Positions 1 to 6,655 are shown, counted from the first letter of the stretch. The stretch is DNA of 7,430 nucleotides from Candidatus Thorarchaeota archaeon MP11T_1 (GCA_002825515.1 PJET01000080.1:1-7430); one strand, 5' to 3'. Notes: a model not told the origin generated them from the sequence alone. A program made the numbers and translations.

Positions 1-195
1 TCTCTCTGCTGCATCCTTGCGAACTGATGATTCTTGCTCGGCCCAAGTCTTCTCGAACTCTTTTGTCACTACTGTAATTCTATGACGGAGCTGCATTTTC
101 ATAATCAGATACACAAGTACAACTAGAACCAATCCAATGGCAAGCCCAATTAGAGTGTCCTCAAAAGCCATATCATTTAGTGTGAAGATTTCCAT
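1..195 (-). CDS. Holliday-junction-resolvase-related endonuclease, membrane-anchored, N-terminal part only
   Basis: An open frame of 65 codons starts at the ATG at 195 and runs off the left edge. It has a short N-terminus, one hydrophobic segment at about residues 14-33 (LIGLAIGLVLVVLVYLIM), then a charged helical stretch with a Trp at 51 (KTWAEQESSVRKDAAER). From memory this order, one TM helix and then a Trp- and Glu-rich helix ending in R-K-D-A, is typical of the family of endonucleases related to archaeal Holliday junction resolvases, whose nuclease core would lie beyond the window. No SD precedes the ATG; a CTAATA box lies 23-28 bases upstream, so the mRNA may be leaderless. A second in-frame ATG is at codon 9. 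It is divergent from the M42 peptidase. The nuclease part is not visible, so the family call rests on the N-terminus alone; a generic one-TM protein is the alternative. Confidence 0.6.
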   Translation of the reverse strand, partial: MEIFTLNDMAFEDTLIGLAIGLVLVVLVYLIMKMQLRHRITVVTKEFEKTWAEQESSVRKDAAER

Positions 196-217
196 ATATT
201 CTCGGGTAATTGTGGGG

Positions 218-223
218 TATTAG
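218..223 (-). promoter_or_regulatory. Possible TATA box for the endonuclease gene
   Basis: On the minus strand the sequence reads CTAATA at positions -28 to -23 relative to the ATG at 195. This is where an archaeal TATA box sits when transcription starts at the start codon. The match is weak and no clear BRE is seen. Confidence 0.25.
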
Positions 224-266
224 CTGGAGATTACGTTTCTCTTGGAAGCTGACTCTTAAGTGGATG

Positions 267-274
267 TTTCATAA
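267..274 (+). promoter_or_regulatory. Possible TATA box for the M42 peptidase gene
   Basis: TTTCATAA is centred about 25 bases before the ATG at 296, which would put the transcription start at or next to the start codon (leaderless). A purine-rich GAGGAG at 275-280 looks like an SD but is 15 bases from the ATG, longer than usual. The leaderless reading is therefore at least as likely. This is an inference from spacing only. Confidence 0.3.
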
Positions 275-295
275 GAGGAGAGATGGCGGTTCATT

Positions 296-1336
296 ATGGT
301 TGAGGATACACTAGATCTTCTAAAGGTCCTTTCAGCAACCCCTGGTCCTGTCGGAAGGGAGGAAATGGTCCAAGATATAATCAAGGAACGGTTCAAACAG
401 CATTGTGGAGGCTTCAAACAGGATAGAATAGGTAATGTCGTGGGCACTCTAGAGGGAGGCGTTGACAAACACTACGCAGTCGTGGCTCATGCTGACGAAG
501 TTGGATTTCTTGTCAGCAATATAGACGAACAAGGATTTCTGAAGGTCAAATGGAATACACAGGGACATCTACCTGATCTAAGGCTTTTACCAGGACAATG
601 GGTATTGATCATGGCTGCGAAAGGACTCATACCTGGAGTCTTTTGTGTAAAGACTGCACATATTGCTGGACCAAAAGACAAGAAACGGATTCCCACTTAT
701 GAAGAGGTCTTTCTCGATATAGGGGCGGGGAGTATAGAGGATGTAAAGGAACAGGGAATTAACATAGGGGATCCAATCATCTATGCTGCACCAGTTGAGA
801 AACTCATGGGAAATATTGTCGCTGGAAAGTCAATGGATGACCGAGTTGGTCTCGTTGTGATGCTCCGAGTGCTTGAGCATTTCTCAAAGATGGCAAAAGC
901 CAAACGGCCAACATTAACTTTCGTATCAACGGTAATGGAGGAACTTGGAGCAAAGGGAGCAGCAGCTGTAGCGAAAGACCTTGATGTTGACGCAGTTATC
1001 ATCTTGGACATAGGTCTAGCGGATGACTACCCAGGTACAAAAGGAGAGTCTGGGGTCGCTCTAGGAAAGGGACCGGTAGTTGTCATCAAAGACAATGCGT
1101 TACATTATTCGCATGATCTAATTCAACTCATCATCAAGACAGCAGAAAAAGAGAAGATACCAATTCAAAGAGCAGTCTTTCATAGCTATGCGACTGATGG
1201 TGTTCAGTTTGTATCAGAAGGGCAGGTCGTTGCAGTCTTAGGAGTGCCTTGCAGATACTCTCATAGTGCATTTGAAGCAGTCAGTCTCTTAGATGTGGAC
1301 ATGACAATACATCTTCTGATGAAGTTGCTTGGCTAG
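296..1336 (+). CDS. M42-family metallo-aminopeptidase (TET / glutamyl aminopeptidase / endoglucanase-M type)
   Basis: A complete 346-residue protein, the usual length for M42 enzymes. These are cytosolic di-metal (Zn/Co) aminopeptidases that usually form dodecameric tetrahedral shells and finish degradation of short peptides released by the proteasome. The N-terminus (DLLKVLSATPGPVGREE, residues 7-23) is the family's opening motif. All expected active-site residues are present: His65 and Asp67 in AHADEVGF, bridging Asp181 in SMDDRVG, catalytic base Glu215 with ligand Glu216 in VMEELGAKGA, Asp238 in ILDIG, and His323 in RYSHS. Some motif positions depart from the form I remember (Asp-Ile-Gly instead of Asp-Val-Thr; ATDGVQF instead of a TDAG motif), so specificity may differ. 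The ATG at 296 is the only standard start after the in-frame stop at 272. Its stop codon shares CTAG with the stop of the convergent NfeD gene. The family call is secure; the substrate is not predictable. Confidence 0.93.
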   Translation: MVEDTLDLLKVLSATPGPVGREEMVQDIIKERFKQHCGGFKQDRIGNVVGTLEGGVDKHYAVVAHADEVGFLVSNIDEQGFLKVKWNTQGHLPDLRLLPGQWVLIMAAKGLIPGVFCVKTAHIAGPKDKKRIPTYEEVFLDIGAGSIEDVKEQGINIGDPIIYAAPVEKLMGNIVAGKSMDDRVGLVVMLRVLEHFSKMAKAKRPTLTFVSTVMEELGAKGAAAVAKDLDVDAVIILDIGLADDYPGTKGESGVALGKGPVVVIKDNALHYSHDLIQLIIKTAEKEKIPIQRAVFHSYATDGVQFVSEGQVVAVLGVPCRYSHSAFEAVSLLDVDMTIHLLMKLLG

Positions 1337-1731
1337 ATGTTACTGACTCCGTAAGGTTTTACTCGGACCCTCATACTCTCACGGGAAACAATGATGACTT
1401 CTGTTCCAGATTCAATCTCGCCCACATCGCACCTAGCCTCCCAGATTTCAGCCCCAACCTTAATCTTACCTGCAACTGGGGTGACTGTATCTATGACTTT
1501 GCCCCTCAGGCCTTTCAACTCATAAAATTCGTGAGCGCTCTCCAGAAGTGAAGGATAAATCAGATAGTATTTACCTGCAACAAAGATTGCTGCTCCAATG
1601 ATTAACAAAATGGTGACTGGCATAAGCCATTCAGGTTTCAAATAGTATACAATTATGATAGCAATCGGAACGAGGATCAGCTCGTCCACAGTTATCGCGA
1701 TGAATTTTGCTCTAGGTGAGAAATCTACCAT
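1333..1731 (-). CDS. Short NfeD-family membrane protein (two TM helices plus OB-fold domain)
   Basis: 132 residues. Two hydrophobic helices, at about residues 14-31 and 37-54, are followed by a linker and a beta-rich domain at about 74-126. The domain has the NfeD OB-fold signature: LRGKVIDTVTPVAGKIKVG, then the A-E-I-W-E-A box (94-99), I-E-S-G-T-E-V (106-112), and a terminal strand rich in Val and Arg. Short NfeD proteins usually work with stomatin/SPFH membrane proteins in membrane-domain organisation or quality control. This protein lacks the ClpP-like serine protease domain of long NfeD forms, so proteolysis is not expected. No stomatin gene is in the window. The ATG at 1731 is fixed by an in-frame TGA at 1735-1737 just upstream. 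A weak purine-rich site (AAGGTTGA) lies 10-17 bases before it. It is convergent with the M42 gene and divergent from the MFS gene. Confidence 0.85.
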   Translation of the reverse strand: MVDFSPRAKFIAITVDELILVPIAIIIVYYLKPEWLMPVTILLIIGAAIFVAGKYYLIYPSLLESAHEFYELKGLRGKVIDTVTPVAGKIKVGAEIWEARCDVGEIESGTEVIIVSRESMRVRVKPYGVSNI

Positions 1732-1867
1732 TTTTCACATTCAACCTTCTTTTGTGCTACATTTGGCATGTGAGGAAAAAAAGTTTTGCACTTTACGACT
1801 AAAATTGATGCGCGTACATAGTACAATTGAAAAGGATAATGAATAGCGCCACGTCAGGGACCATTTC
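1732..1867. promoter_or_regulatory. Divergent intergenic region between the NfeD and MFS genes
   Basis: 136 bases that must hold the promoters of both flanking genes, since they diverge. An A tract at 1776-1782 reads as a run of T on the minus strand. A small imperfect palindrome GTAC-ATA-GTAC is at 1814-1824. No convincing TATA box could be assigned for either gene. None of the GTGAY/RTCAC half-sites found near the right-hand regulators occurs here. Confidence 0.4.
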
Positions 1868-2986
1868 TTGAAGACTGAAACAATCCAAATAATGTCAGGG
1901 GCTGCAATGCTTTCTGCTTTCACTTATGTACCCATTCTAGCGAGAGAGAGTCTGGGCATCTCAGAGATTCTTGTGACGATAATTGTTGGGGGTTATGCTT
2001 CTGCCTCATTCTTTGCGTCATACATCTTTGGGCGAGCAGGAGATGTCTACGGTCGTAGGATAATAATTAGGCTGGGACTCCTTCTGAGTACTGTCAGCTT
2101 TGGATTGCTTATGCTGTCATCGAGTTTTGAGTCCCTGTTTATTGTACGTGTGATGAATGGTTTCTGTGTTGGAATGTATCCGGGAGCCCTTACTGCCTAT
2201 GCATTTGAAGCCAAAATGAAGATGGGTCGTTTTGCCACTTGGGGAGCCGCTGGCTGGGGAGTTGGAACTTTATTGGCAGGCTATGCGGCTGGTTTCAATC
2301 TATACTACGCATTTCTCATGGCAACACTCTTCCTCGCTATCGCCTTTGGTTCAGCCCTCACTCTACCGGAAGCCCAAAGAGAGGTGGTGAAGGTCCCGTG
2401 GTTTCCAGTTGAAACGTTCAAACGAAACGCTTCTATTTACTTGGCAGTGTTACTTCGTCATAGTAGTGCCTTTGCAATCTGGACTCTGTGGCCACTGTTT
2501 CTTTTCGATATTGGTGGTGACCCATTCTCTATCGCAGTAGTCCAAGCTACAAATGCCCTTTCTCAGGTCCTTTTCATGGCGACTGTCACAGATCGACTAG
2601 ACAGTAAGAAGTTAGTAGCCATCGGGTTGATAGCGTCTTCAGTCACCTTTCTTTGGTTCCCATTTGCACGAAACATCATAGAGATACTGCCAACACAGGT
2701 CTTACTGGGATTCGCTTGGGCAACACTCTTTGTGGGTGCATTGAAGTATGTCACTGAAAACAACCATGAGCGTTCCACTGCGTCGGGTCTTCTTTCTTCG
2801 ATGTTGGCGCTTTCAGGAGTTATTGGACCAATCATGGCAGCAGTAATCTATACAATCTGGCCCGGGTATACTCCAATCATGATATTCGCTGCAGTCATGT
2901 CCCTCATCGCCTATGGTCTATTCTGGCTAAACGGTCGATATAGGAGATACAAGCCCGTTGATGAATCGGTCATTGAGCTCATTTAG
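1868..2986 (+). CDS. Major facilitator superfamily permease, substrate unknown
   Basis: 372 residues, largely hydrophobic, with the 12-helix pattern of an MFS transporter split by a polar central loop at about residues 165-188. The diagnostic motif A lies between helices 2 and 3 as GRAGDVYGRR (55-64), with a degenerate copy in the second half (TDRLDSKK, 241-248). A glycine-rich helix 5 (TWGAAGWGVGTLLAG, 124-138) is also typical. The protein acts in the cytoplasmic membrane as a secondary transporter; drug or metabolite export is possible but nothing specifies the substrate. The start is uncertain. The TTG at 1868 follows AGGGA (1856-1860) with 7 bases between, and the next choice is the ATG at 1892 (codon 9). 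An in-frame TAG at 1844 limits extension, and helix 1 is short with either start. Its 3' end overlaps the convergent permease gene by 8 bases. Confidence 0.85.
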   Translation: MKTETIQIMSGAAMLSAFTYVPILARESLGISEILVTIIVGGYASASFFASYIFGRAGDVYGRRIIIRLGLLLSTVSFGLLMLSSSFESLFIVRVMNGFCVGMYPGALTAYAFEAKMKMGRFATWGAAGWGVGTLLAGYAAGFNLYYAFLMATLFLAIAFGSALTLPEAQREVVKVPWFPVETFKRNASIYLAVLLRHSSAFAIWTLWPLFLFDIGGDPFSIAVVQATNALSQVLFMATVTDRLDSKKLVAIGLIASSVTFLWFPFARNIIEILPTQVLLGFAWATLFVGALKYVTENNHERSTASGLLSSMLALSGVIGPIMAAVIYTIWPGYTPIMIFAAVMSLIAYGLFWLNGRYRRYKPVDESVIELI

Positions 2987-4148
2987 TTCGGCGTTTCTTC
3001 ATGTCTTGCAGTTTCTGACCAAAATCCACCTCTGTGAGTCTATCAGCAATGATTGGTGAAATTACTAGGAACACCGCCGCAAATATGCCAATCACACTCA
3101 AGTCGACGATAAGAGAGGTATAGGTACCCTCAACATACATTCTAATCAATGACCGATAGACATTGGACACTGGCAGGTATTCGTCAAATGTTCCAAACGT
3201 TGCACCAACAAGTCCCAATGGGACGATTCCACCACCCACAATCCAATAGAATATTCCTCCAAGAGCAGCCACAGGAACCACAAAGACGGAGTTTCGAAAG
3301 ATAGATCCAGCGACGATTCCAATACCTGAACTGAAGAGAGCTAGTAGAAGAGTCAATGAGAAGAATGTCAGAATATCACCATTTGGCCAGACTCCAAACA
3401 GAATGTAGCTAAGGAGGAAAAGGAAAGGCACTGCTGCGAAGCTAATCACGACTCCACTAAACATCTTCCCCAAATAGATAGCATAGGGTGATTGATTCGA
3501 TAGGATGAGTTCATCCAGTGTCTCCTGTTCAAACTCTTGTGTCATTGCAGATCCTGCTGCAAAGATAGCTCCAAACATCACCGAGTATACAGAAATTGTC
3601 CAAGCCATATAGGCCAATCGTGGTGGAGTGAATGGTCGTAGGTCTACCATCTCGAAATCAACAAGAGAGTCATTCAGGAAGTAGGTCTGGTAGAATATGT
3701 CCAGCTTTCTGATGACTGGCATTCGTAGGTTCTTTGTGAGATCCTCATGGATGTTTGCGACTTGCACTTGAATGGACACTGATTGATTGTTTGCTACTGC
3801 ATACTCGAATCCATCTGGTATAGTAATCACAAGGAGGATTTCTCCATTATGAAAGAGCCTGTCAGCAGTTTCAGCATCCATCAATATAGGATCAAGTCTG
3901 GGAGGAACAGGGTCATTCTCTCCTATAATCTCAAGTAATCCTTCTGTATAGATACCAGGATTCTCTTCATTCATTACGACGGCGGTTTCAACACCAGTCC
4001 CAAAATATACTCCACCCATAAGCATGCTGAATCCAACAAAGAACATGATTGGTAGGAGTATCACCAACACCAGTTTCTGAGGGGTTCGCCTCCATACTCG
4101 AAGTTCTTTGAGGAAGCTGGCCTTAACAACCCTGAATGAGAAATTCAT
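2979..4148 (-). CDS. ABC-2 type exporter permease 2
   Basis: 389 residues with the ABC2_membrane_3 architecture. One N-terminal TM helix (about 26-46) follows a basic cytoplasmic segment, then comes a large extracytoplasmic domain (about 50-178), then five TM helices near 182-204, 228-250, 258-281, 287-312 and 345-367, and a basic cytoplasmic tail (KKRRTK). The extracytoplasmic domain carries ETADRLFHNGE (93-103) followed by a strand ending in IPDGF, also present in permease 1, so the two are paralogs. EFEQETLDELILS (205-217) matches the cytoplasmic element that usually contacts the ATPase. It is the last gene of the operon, starting in an ATGA overlap with permease 1 (4145-4148) and behind a near-perfect SD. 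Its stop overlaps the end of the MFS gene. It probably forms a heterodimer with permease 1. The substrate is unknown; lipids, peptides or toxic compounds are all possible. Confidence 0.9.
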   Translation of the reverse strand: MNFSFRVVKASFLKELRVWRRTPQKLVLVILLPIMFFVGFSMLMGGVYFGTGVETAVVMNEENPGIYTEGLLEIIGENDPVPPRLDPILMDAETADRLFHNGEILLVITIPDGFEYAVANNQSVSIQVQVANIHEDLTKNLRMPVIRKLDIFYQTYFLNDSLVDFEMVDLRPFTPPRLAYMAWTISVYSVMFGAIFAAGSAMTQEFEQETLDELILSNQSPYAIYLGKMFSGVVISFAAVPFLFLLSYILFGVWPNGDILTFFSLTLLLALFSSGIGIVAGSIFRNSVFVVPVAALGGIFYWIVGGGIVPLGLVGATFGTFDEYLPVSNVYRSLIRMYVEGTYTSLIVDLSVIGIFAAVFLVISPIIADRLTEVDFGQKLQDMKKRRTK

Positions 4149-5278
4149 GACTGTTCAACCTCCTTCTTCATCTGGTGAATGACTATTGCAGACATCACAA
4201 TCCATGTTCCTAGGAGATACAAGACACTGGTTGTGAGACCTAACAATGTGTCGAGAAAGAAGACACGGGGCCATAGAGCGAACGAATGGGTTGTGGGAAG
4301 AATTAGCATGATCATCCTTATTGAGAACGGAGATAGTCCAATGGGAGCCATACCACCCCCTAGAATAAAACTCACCACTGCGAATAGTACTGATGCTAGT
4401 AGGGCTTGCTCACGATTACGTATCTTCATTCCAATCAGCTCGCCTATTGGGACTAATGCGAGAATCGTTAGTAGGAGAATGCCAAACAGGACGAGCAGGT
4501 TTCCAGCCGGAAAAATATTCATACTGATACAAATGATTGGAGCAGATATCAAGATGGCAGAGAAAGATCTTGGAATAGCAGCAACAGTCCTACCAAGTAC
4601 TAATGCAAGTCTTGGTGTCGGTGAGTTCAGAGTGTCCTGTAGTGCTCCTGTTTCAAACTCAGTGGCAGTTAACATTGATTGACTTGCAAGTGAACAGGCA
4701 ATGAGTGAAAGAAGAATCGCAACAGCAGCCATATACTTGAGATTGGATGGTGTTGCTGTTAGGCTGAATGACTCCTCCATTACAATAGGAGCATTTGATT
4801 GGTCAAAGTCTGGATATACAGCACCTTGATTGAACAAAAGCACAGCTGCCTCAAATCTGTGAATGTAATTCTTGACGACATCGTCATTCACATTATTGAT
4901 GAACATTACAGTTGTTGCATTCTGTCCTGACGTTATATTGGCCCCAAATCCTTCAGGAATCAGTATGTATGCAATCAATTCACCATTCCTGTACAACTCA
5001 TCAGCTGTTTCGAGATCATAACGTTCGACGCTAAACCAAGTATGATTTGTTGTAGACACCATGTTCTCAAGGATGTCAGCCAAATCGTTGGCCTCTGATG
5101 AGAGATCCTCAACAACAAGACCACAGGTAAAGGATTCACCCCCTCCCACAGAAGTCCACATAATGGTATACACTAATAGGAAGACAAAGGGAATTATCAG
5201 ACTTGGTCCCAAGAATTTGGGGTCTCGTTTCGCCTGCTTCAAGTCCTTCTTCACTATGGCTGCTATCTCCCGTAACAT
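4145..5278 (-). CDS. ABC-2 type exporter permease 1
   Basis: 377 residues with the same plan as permease 2. A cytoplasmic basic N-terminus (KKDLKQAKRDPK) precedes TM1 at about 23-43. An extracytoplasmic domain follows at about 44-178, with ETADELYRNGE (90-100) then a strand ending in IPEGF, and N-x-S/T sequons such as NAT and NHT. The remaining TM helices lie near 181-203, 230-252, 258-285, 291-312 and 342-366. EFETGALQDTLNSPTP (207-222) is the cytoplasmic element conserved in ABC-2 permeases, and a Gly-rich turn GGGMAPIG (307-314) has a counterpart (GGGIVPLG) in permease 2. It starts one base after the ATPase stop, with an SD inside the ATPase gene, and ends in a 4-base ATGA overlap with permease 2, so the three proteins are co-expressed. 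The role is the membrane half of an exporter; the substrate is unknown. Confidence 0.9.
   Translation of the reverse strand: MLREIAAIVKKDLKQAKRDPKFLGPSLIIPFVFLLVYTIMWTSVGGGESFTCGLVVEDLSSEANDLADILENMVSTTNHTWFSVERYDLETADELYRNGELIAYILIPEGFGANITSGQNATTVMFINNVNDDVVKNYIHRFEAAVLLFNQGAVYPDFDQSNAPIVMEESFSLTATPSNLKYMAAVAILLSLIACSLASQSMLTATEFETGALQDTLNSPTPRLALVLGRTVAAIPRSFSAILISAPIICISMNIFPAGNLLVLFGILLLTILALVPIGELIGMKIRNREQALLASVLFAVVSFILGGGMAPIGLSPFSIRMIMLILPTTHSFALWPRVFFLDTLLGLTTSVLYLLGTWIVMSAIVIHQMKKEVEQS
4157..4165 (-). promoter_or_regulatory. Strong Shine-Dalgarno site for permease 2
   Basis: The minus strand reads AAGGAGGTT with 8 bases to the ATG at 4148, close to the full complement of the 3' end of archaeal 16S rRNA. 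It lies inside the last codons of permease 1 and fixes the start of permease 2. Confidence 0.85.
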
Positions 5279-5279
5279 C

Positions 5280-6251
5280 CTAATCCCTCAATGTAGAACC
5301 TGTAATTGCCAGAAAGACATCACCAAGAGAGGGTTCTCTCATTGATGCCTGTTTCACCACAAGACCGCTCTCAGACAGGCGACCTATGACAAGTGGTAGA
5401 TCCGAATGTCCTGCCTGACTGCGAATCCATGCTGTACGTGGACCTCCATCAAGTGGTTCAGAAACCTTCTCCACTTCGAGCTTTACTCTCTCAGTCAACC
5501 ACTCGGATCCATAAGGTGAATCCATTCCTTCAATCAAGACCTCAATTAGGTAGGTACCGACATATTCACGTTTCAAATCGCCAGGAGTTCCCGACGCAAC
5601 AAGATCTCCATTATCTACAACAATCACCCGATCGGCCAAAGCCTCAGCCTCATCCATGTAGTTTGTGCAAAAGATTACAGTACGACCCTCATTCTTCAGC
5701 TTACGCACTTGATTCCAGATAAGGTTCCGACTCTGAACATCCACTCCCAGAGACATCTCATCCAAAATCAGAAGTTCCGAATCATGAAGTATCGAACGAA
5801 CGAGTGCAAGTCGACGCTTCATCCCACCAGAGTACGTCTTCACAAGATCATCCTTGCGATGAGTAAGTCCAGCGAGTTCAAGCATCCTTGCAATACGATC
5901 TTTCACCTCGTTTTTAGGGACCCCATAAAGTTCTGCATGATACTCAAGAGCCTCGTGTGCAGTCAGATCTTTGTAGAGTGCAGTTTCTTGTGGCATGAAA
6001 CCGATGAGTTTACGTATTGTATCAAGATTGTCTGTCACCTCATGTCCCGAAACCTTCACACTGCCAGAGGTTGGTTTCAATATTCCAGTGATTAGTTTGA
6101 CAGTGGTCGATTTGCCTGCGCCGTTGGGACCAAGGAGTCCAATAATCTCTCCTCTTTCAACAGAGAAGGAGAGTTTATTCAAGGCCTTGTGACCACTCTT
6201 GTAGATATGTGTGAGGTTACTAACTTCAACTATTGATGTCAGTTGAATCAC
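5280..6251 (-). CDS. ABC-2 exporter ATP-binding protein (DrrA/CcmA-like), with Asn at the H-loop
   Basis: 323 residues: an ABC ATPase domain (about 7-222) and a C-terminal accessory region (about 225-320) of the DUF4162-like type seen in ABC-2 exporters. Visible motifs are Walker A GPNGAGKST (41-49), Q-loop Gln88 in FMPQE, signature YSGGMKRR (140-147), Walker B ending in ILDE with catalytic Glu165, and D-loop GVD (169-171). The H-loop position, normally His in TTHYMDEAE, is Asn197 in CTNYMDEAE. From memory, DrrA-type exporters often carry Gln there, so the protein is probably active. The Walker B continuation is DEM where DEP is usual. The protein powers the two permeases encoded just downstream. 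The start is GTG at 6251, directly after an in-frame TAG; it is the only standard start before the first beta strand. There is no proper SD, which suggests a leaderless message. Confidence 0.93.
   Translation of the reverse strand: MIQLTSIVEVSNLTHIYKSGHKALNKLSFSVERGEIIGLLGPNGAGKSTTVKLITGILKPTSGSVKVSGHEVTDNLDTIRKLIGFMPQETALYKDLTAHEALEYHAELYGVPKNEVKDRIARMLELAGLTHRKDDLVKTYSGGMKRRLALVRSILHDSELLILDEMSLGVDVQSRNLIWNQVRKLKNEGRTVIFCTNYMDEAEALADRVIVVDNGDLVASGTPGDLKREYVGTYLIEVLIEGMDSPYGSEWLTERVKLEVEKVSEPLDGGPRTAWIRSQAGHSDLPLVIGRLSESGLVVKQASMREPSLGDVFLAITGSTLRD
5284..5289 (-). promoter_or_regulatory. Shine-Dalgarno site for permease 1
   Basis: The minus strand reads GAGGGA, 5 bases before the ATG at 5278, within the final codons of the ATPase gene. 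It supports that start and coupled translation of the operon. Confidence 0.7.
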
Positions 6252-6349
6252 CTATATTTCATAGGAACACCAGAACATATGGGTGTGGTGTCACGAAGGG
6301 AGTAACATCACATAGTTCATTATGGTGATTTATCCTAGATGCTTACAAC
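6252..6349. promoter_or_regulatory. Divergent promoter region of the ABC operon and the winged-helix gene, with repeated GTGAY half-sites
   Basis: 98 bases between two divergent starts. RTCAC/GTGAY pentamers occur at 6290-6294 (GTCAC), 6307-6311 (ATCAC) and 6325-6329 (GTGAT), and another (ATCAC, 6247-6251) covers the GTG start of the ATPase. The first two are direct repeats 17 bases apart (TGTCAC, CATCAC); the second and third face each other across 13 bases. No SD precedes the ATG at 6350, and only weak TATA-like AT stretches lie upstream of it (CATTATGG near 6319, TTTATCC near 6329). I read this as a regulated bidirectional promoter; binding is inferred, not shown. Confidence 0.5.
6276..6281 (-). 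promoter_or_regulatory. Possible TATA box for the ABC operon
   Basis: CATATG lies about 25-30 bases before the GTG at 6251, which fits a leaderless ATPase transcript. On the minus strand a GTGAC half-site ends 8 bases before it. The match to a TATA consensus is only fair. Confidence 0.35.
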
Positions 6350-6625
6350 ATGACACTTGAATTCCTAGTAAAGCCCGAGGTCAGAGAGGTATTATTCCAA
6401 CTAGTGTGGGGAAACAGATTTGAGAAAGACCTCAAGGCAAACATGACTTCAGATGAGAGTTTCAACCAAATACGTGATAGACTGATTGCTGAGGAGTTGG
6501 TCTATCAATTTCGCGGAGCGAACGATATACCATATCTCTCACTGACAGACAAGGGTGTTGCCATAGTCAATCGCCTCTATGAGATCGAACGAATCATTGA
6601 GGGTGAAGACCTAGATAGTGAATAG
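6350..6625 (+). CDS. Small winged-helix DNA-binding protein
   Basis: 91 residues that fold plausibly into one winged-helix domain and little else. Helix 1 is at about 8-19 (PEVREVLFQLVW), a short helix 2 at 25-31, and a recognition helix at about 36-51 (ESFNQIRDRLIAEELV). A two-strand wing follows (YQFRGANDIPYLSLT, 52-66), then a long amphipathic C-terminal helix (67-84) that could dimerise, and an acidic tail. The pattern of L-T-D-K-G after the wing is common in small archaeal regulators. I do not recognise a specific family. It is divergent from the ABC exporter operon and 69 bases upstream of the TrmB-like gene, so local control of the exporter is likely but inferred. The ATG at 6350 has no SD, and an in-frame TGA at 6326 limits extension. 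A protein-protein adaptor role cannot be excluded. Confidence 0.75.
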   Translation: MTLEFLVKPEVREVLFQLVWGNRFEKDLKANMTSDESFNQIRDRLIAEELVYQFRGANDIPYLSLTDKGVAIVNRLYEIERIIEGEDLDSE

Positions 6626-6630
6626 CAAGT

Positions 6631-6651
6631 TTGTCACTCCTAAAGTGACAA
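6631..6651. repeat. Perfect inverted repeat just upstream of the TrmB-gene promoter
   Basis: TTGTCACT and AGTGACAA form 8-bp perfect arms around a 5-base spacer (CCTAA). It begins 5 bases after the stop of the winged-helix gene and ends 4 bases before the TATA box of the next gene. It also reads as TGTCAC-N7-GTGACA, which resembles but does not match the TATCAC-N5-GTGATA sites known for Thermococcus-type TrmB regulators. It is best read as an operator or activator site. A transcript hairpin ending the upstream gene is the alternative, but no U tract follows directly. Confidence 0.7.
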
Positions 6652-6655
6652 GAGG

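Noticed and set aside
781..1011. Minus-strand open frame of 76 codons inside the M42 gene
   Set aside because: It is a shadow of the codons carrying conserved metal ligands and has no independent support.
1776..1782. A tract as a terminator (T run on the minus strand)
   Set aside because: It lies between two divergent genes, where no transcript is expected to end.
1814..1824. GTAC-ATA-GTAC palindrome as an operator
   Set aside because: Four-base arms of this kind arise often by chance, and no second copy was found near either gene.
4179..4682. 167-codon open frame on the + strand inside permease 1
   Set aside because: It lies wholly antisense to a well-supported ABC-2 permease gene, and its product has no recognisable domain.
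5652..5672. Inactive (pseudo) ATPase suggested by loss of the H-loop His
   Set aside because: Walker A, catalytic Glu, signature and Q-loop are intact, the frame is clean, and the operon is well kept, so inactivation is unlikely.
5709..6095. 128-codon open frame on the + strand inside the ATPase gene
   Set aside because: It is antisense to the conserved Walker A to Walker B region, which dictates the sequence. The product is Cys/His-scattered without a motif pattern.
6631..6651. Intrinsic terminator for the winged-helix gene
   Set aside because: The hairpin is perfect but has no U tract directly after it. It abuts a good promoter and shares half-sites with other regulatory regions, so an operator is the better reading.
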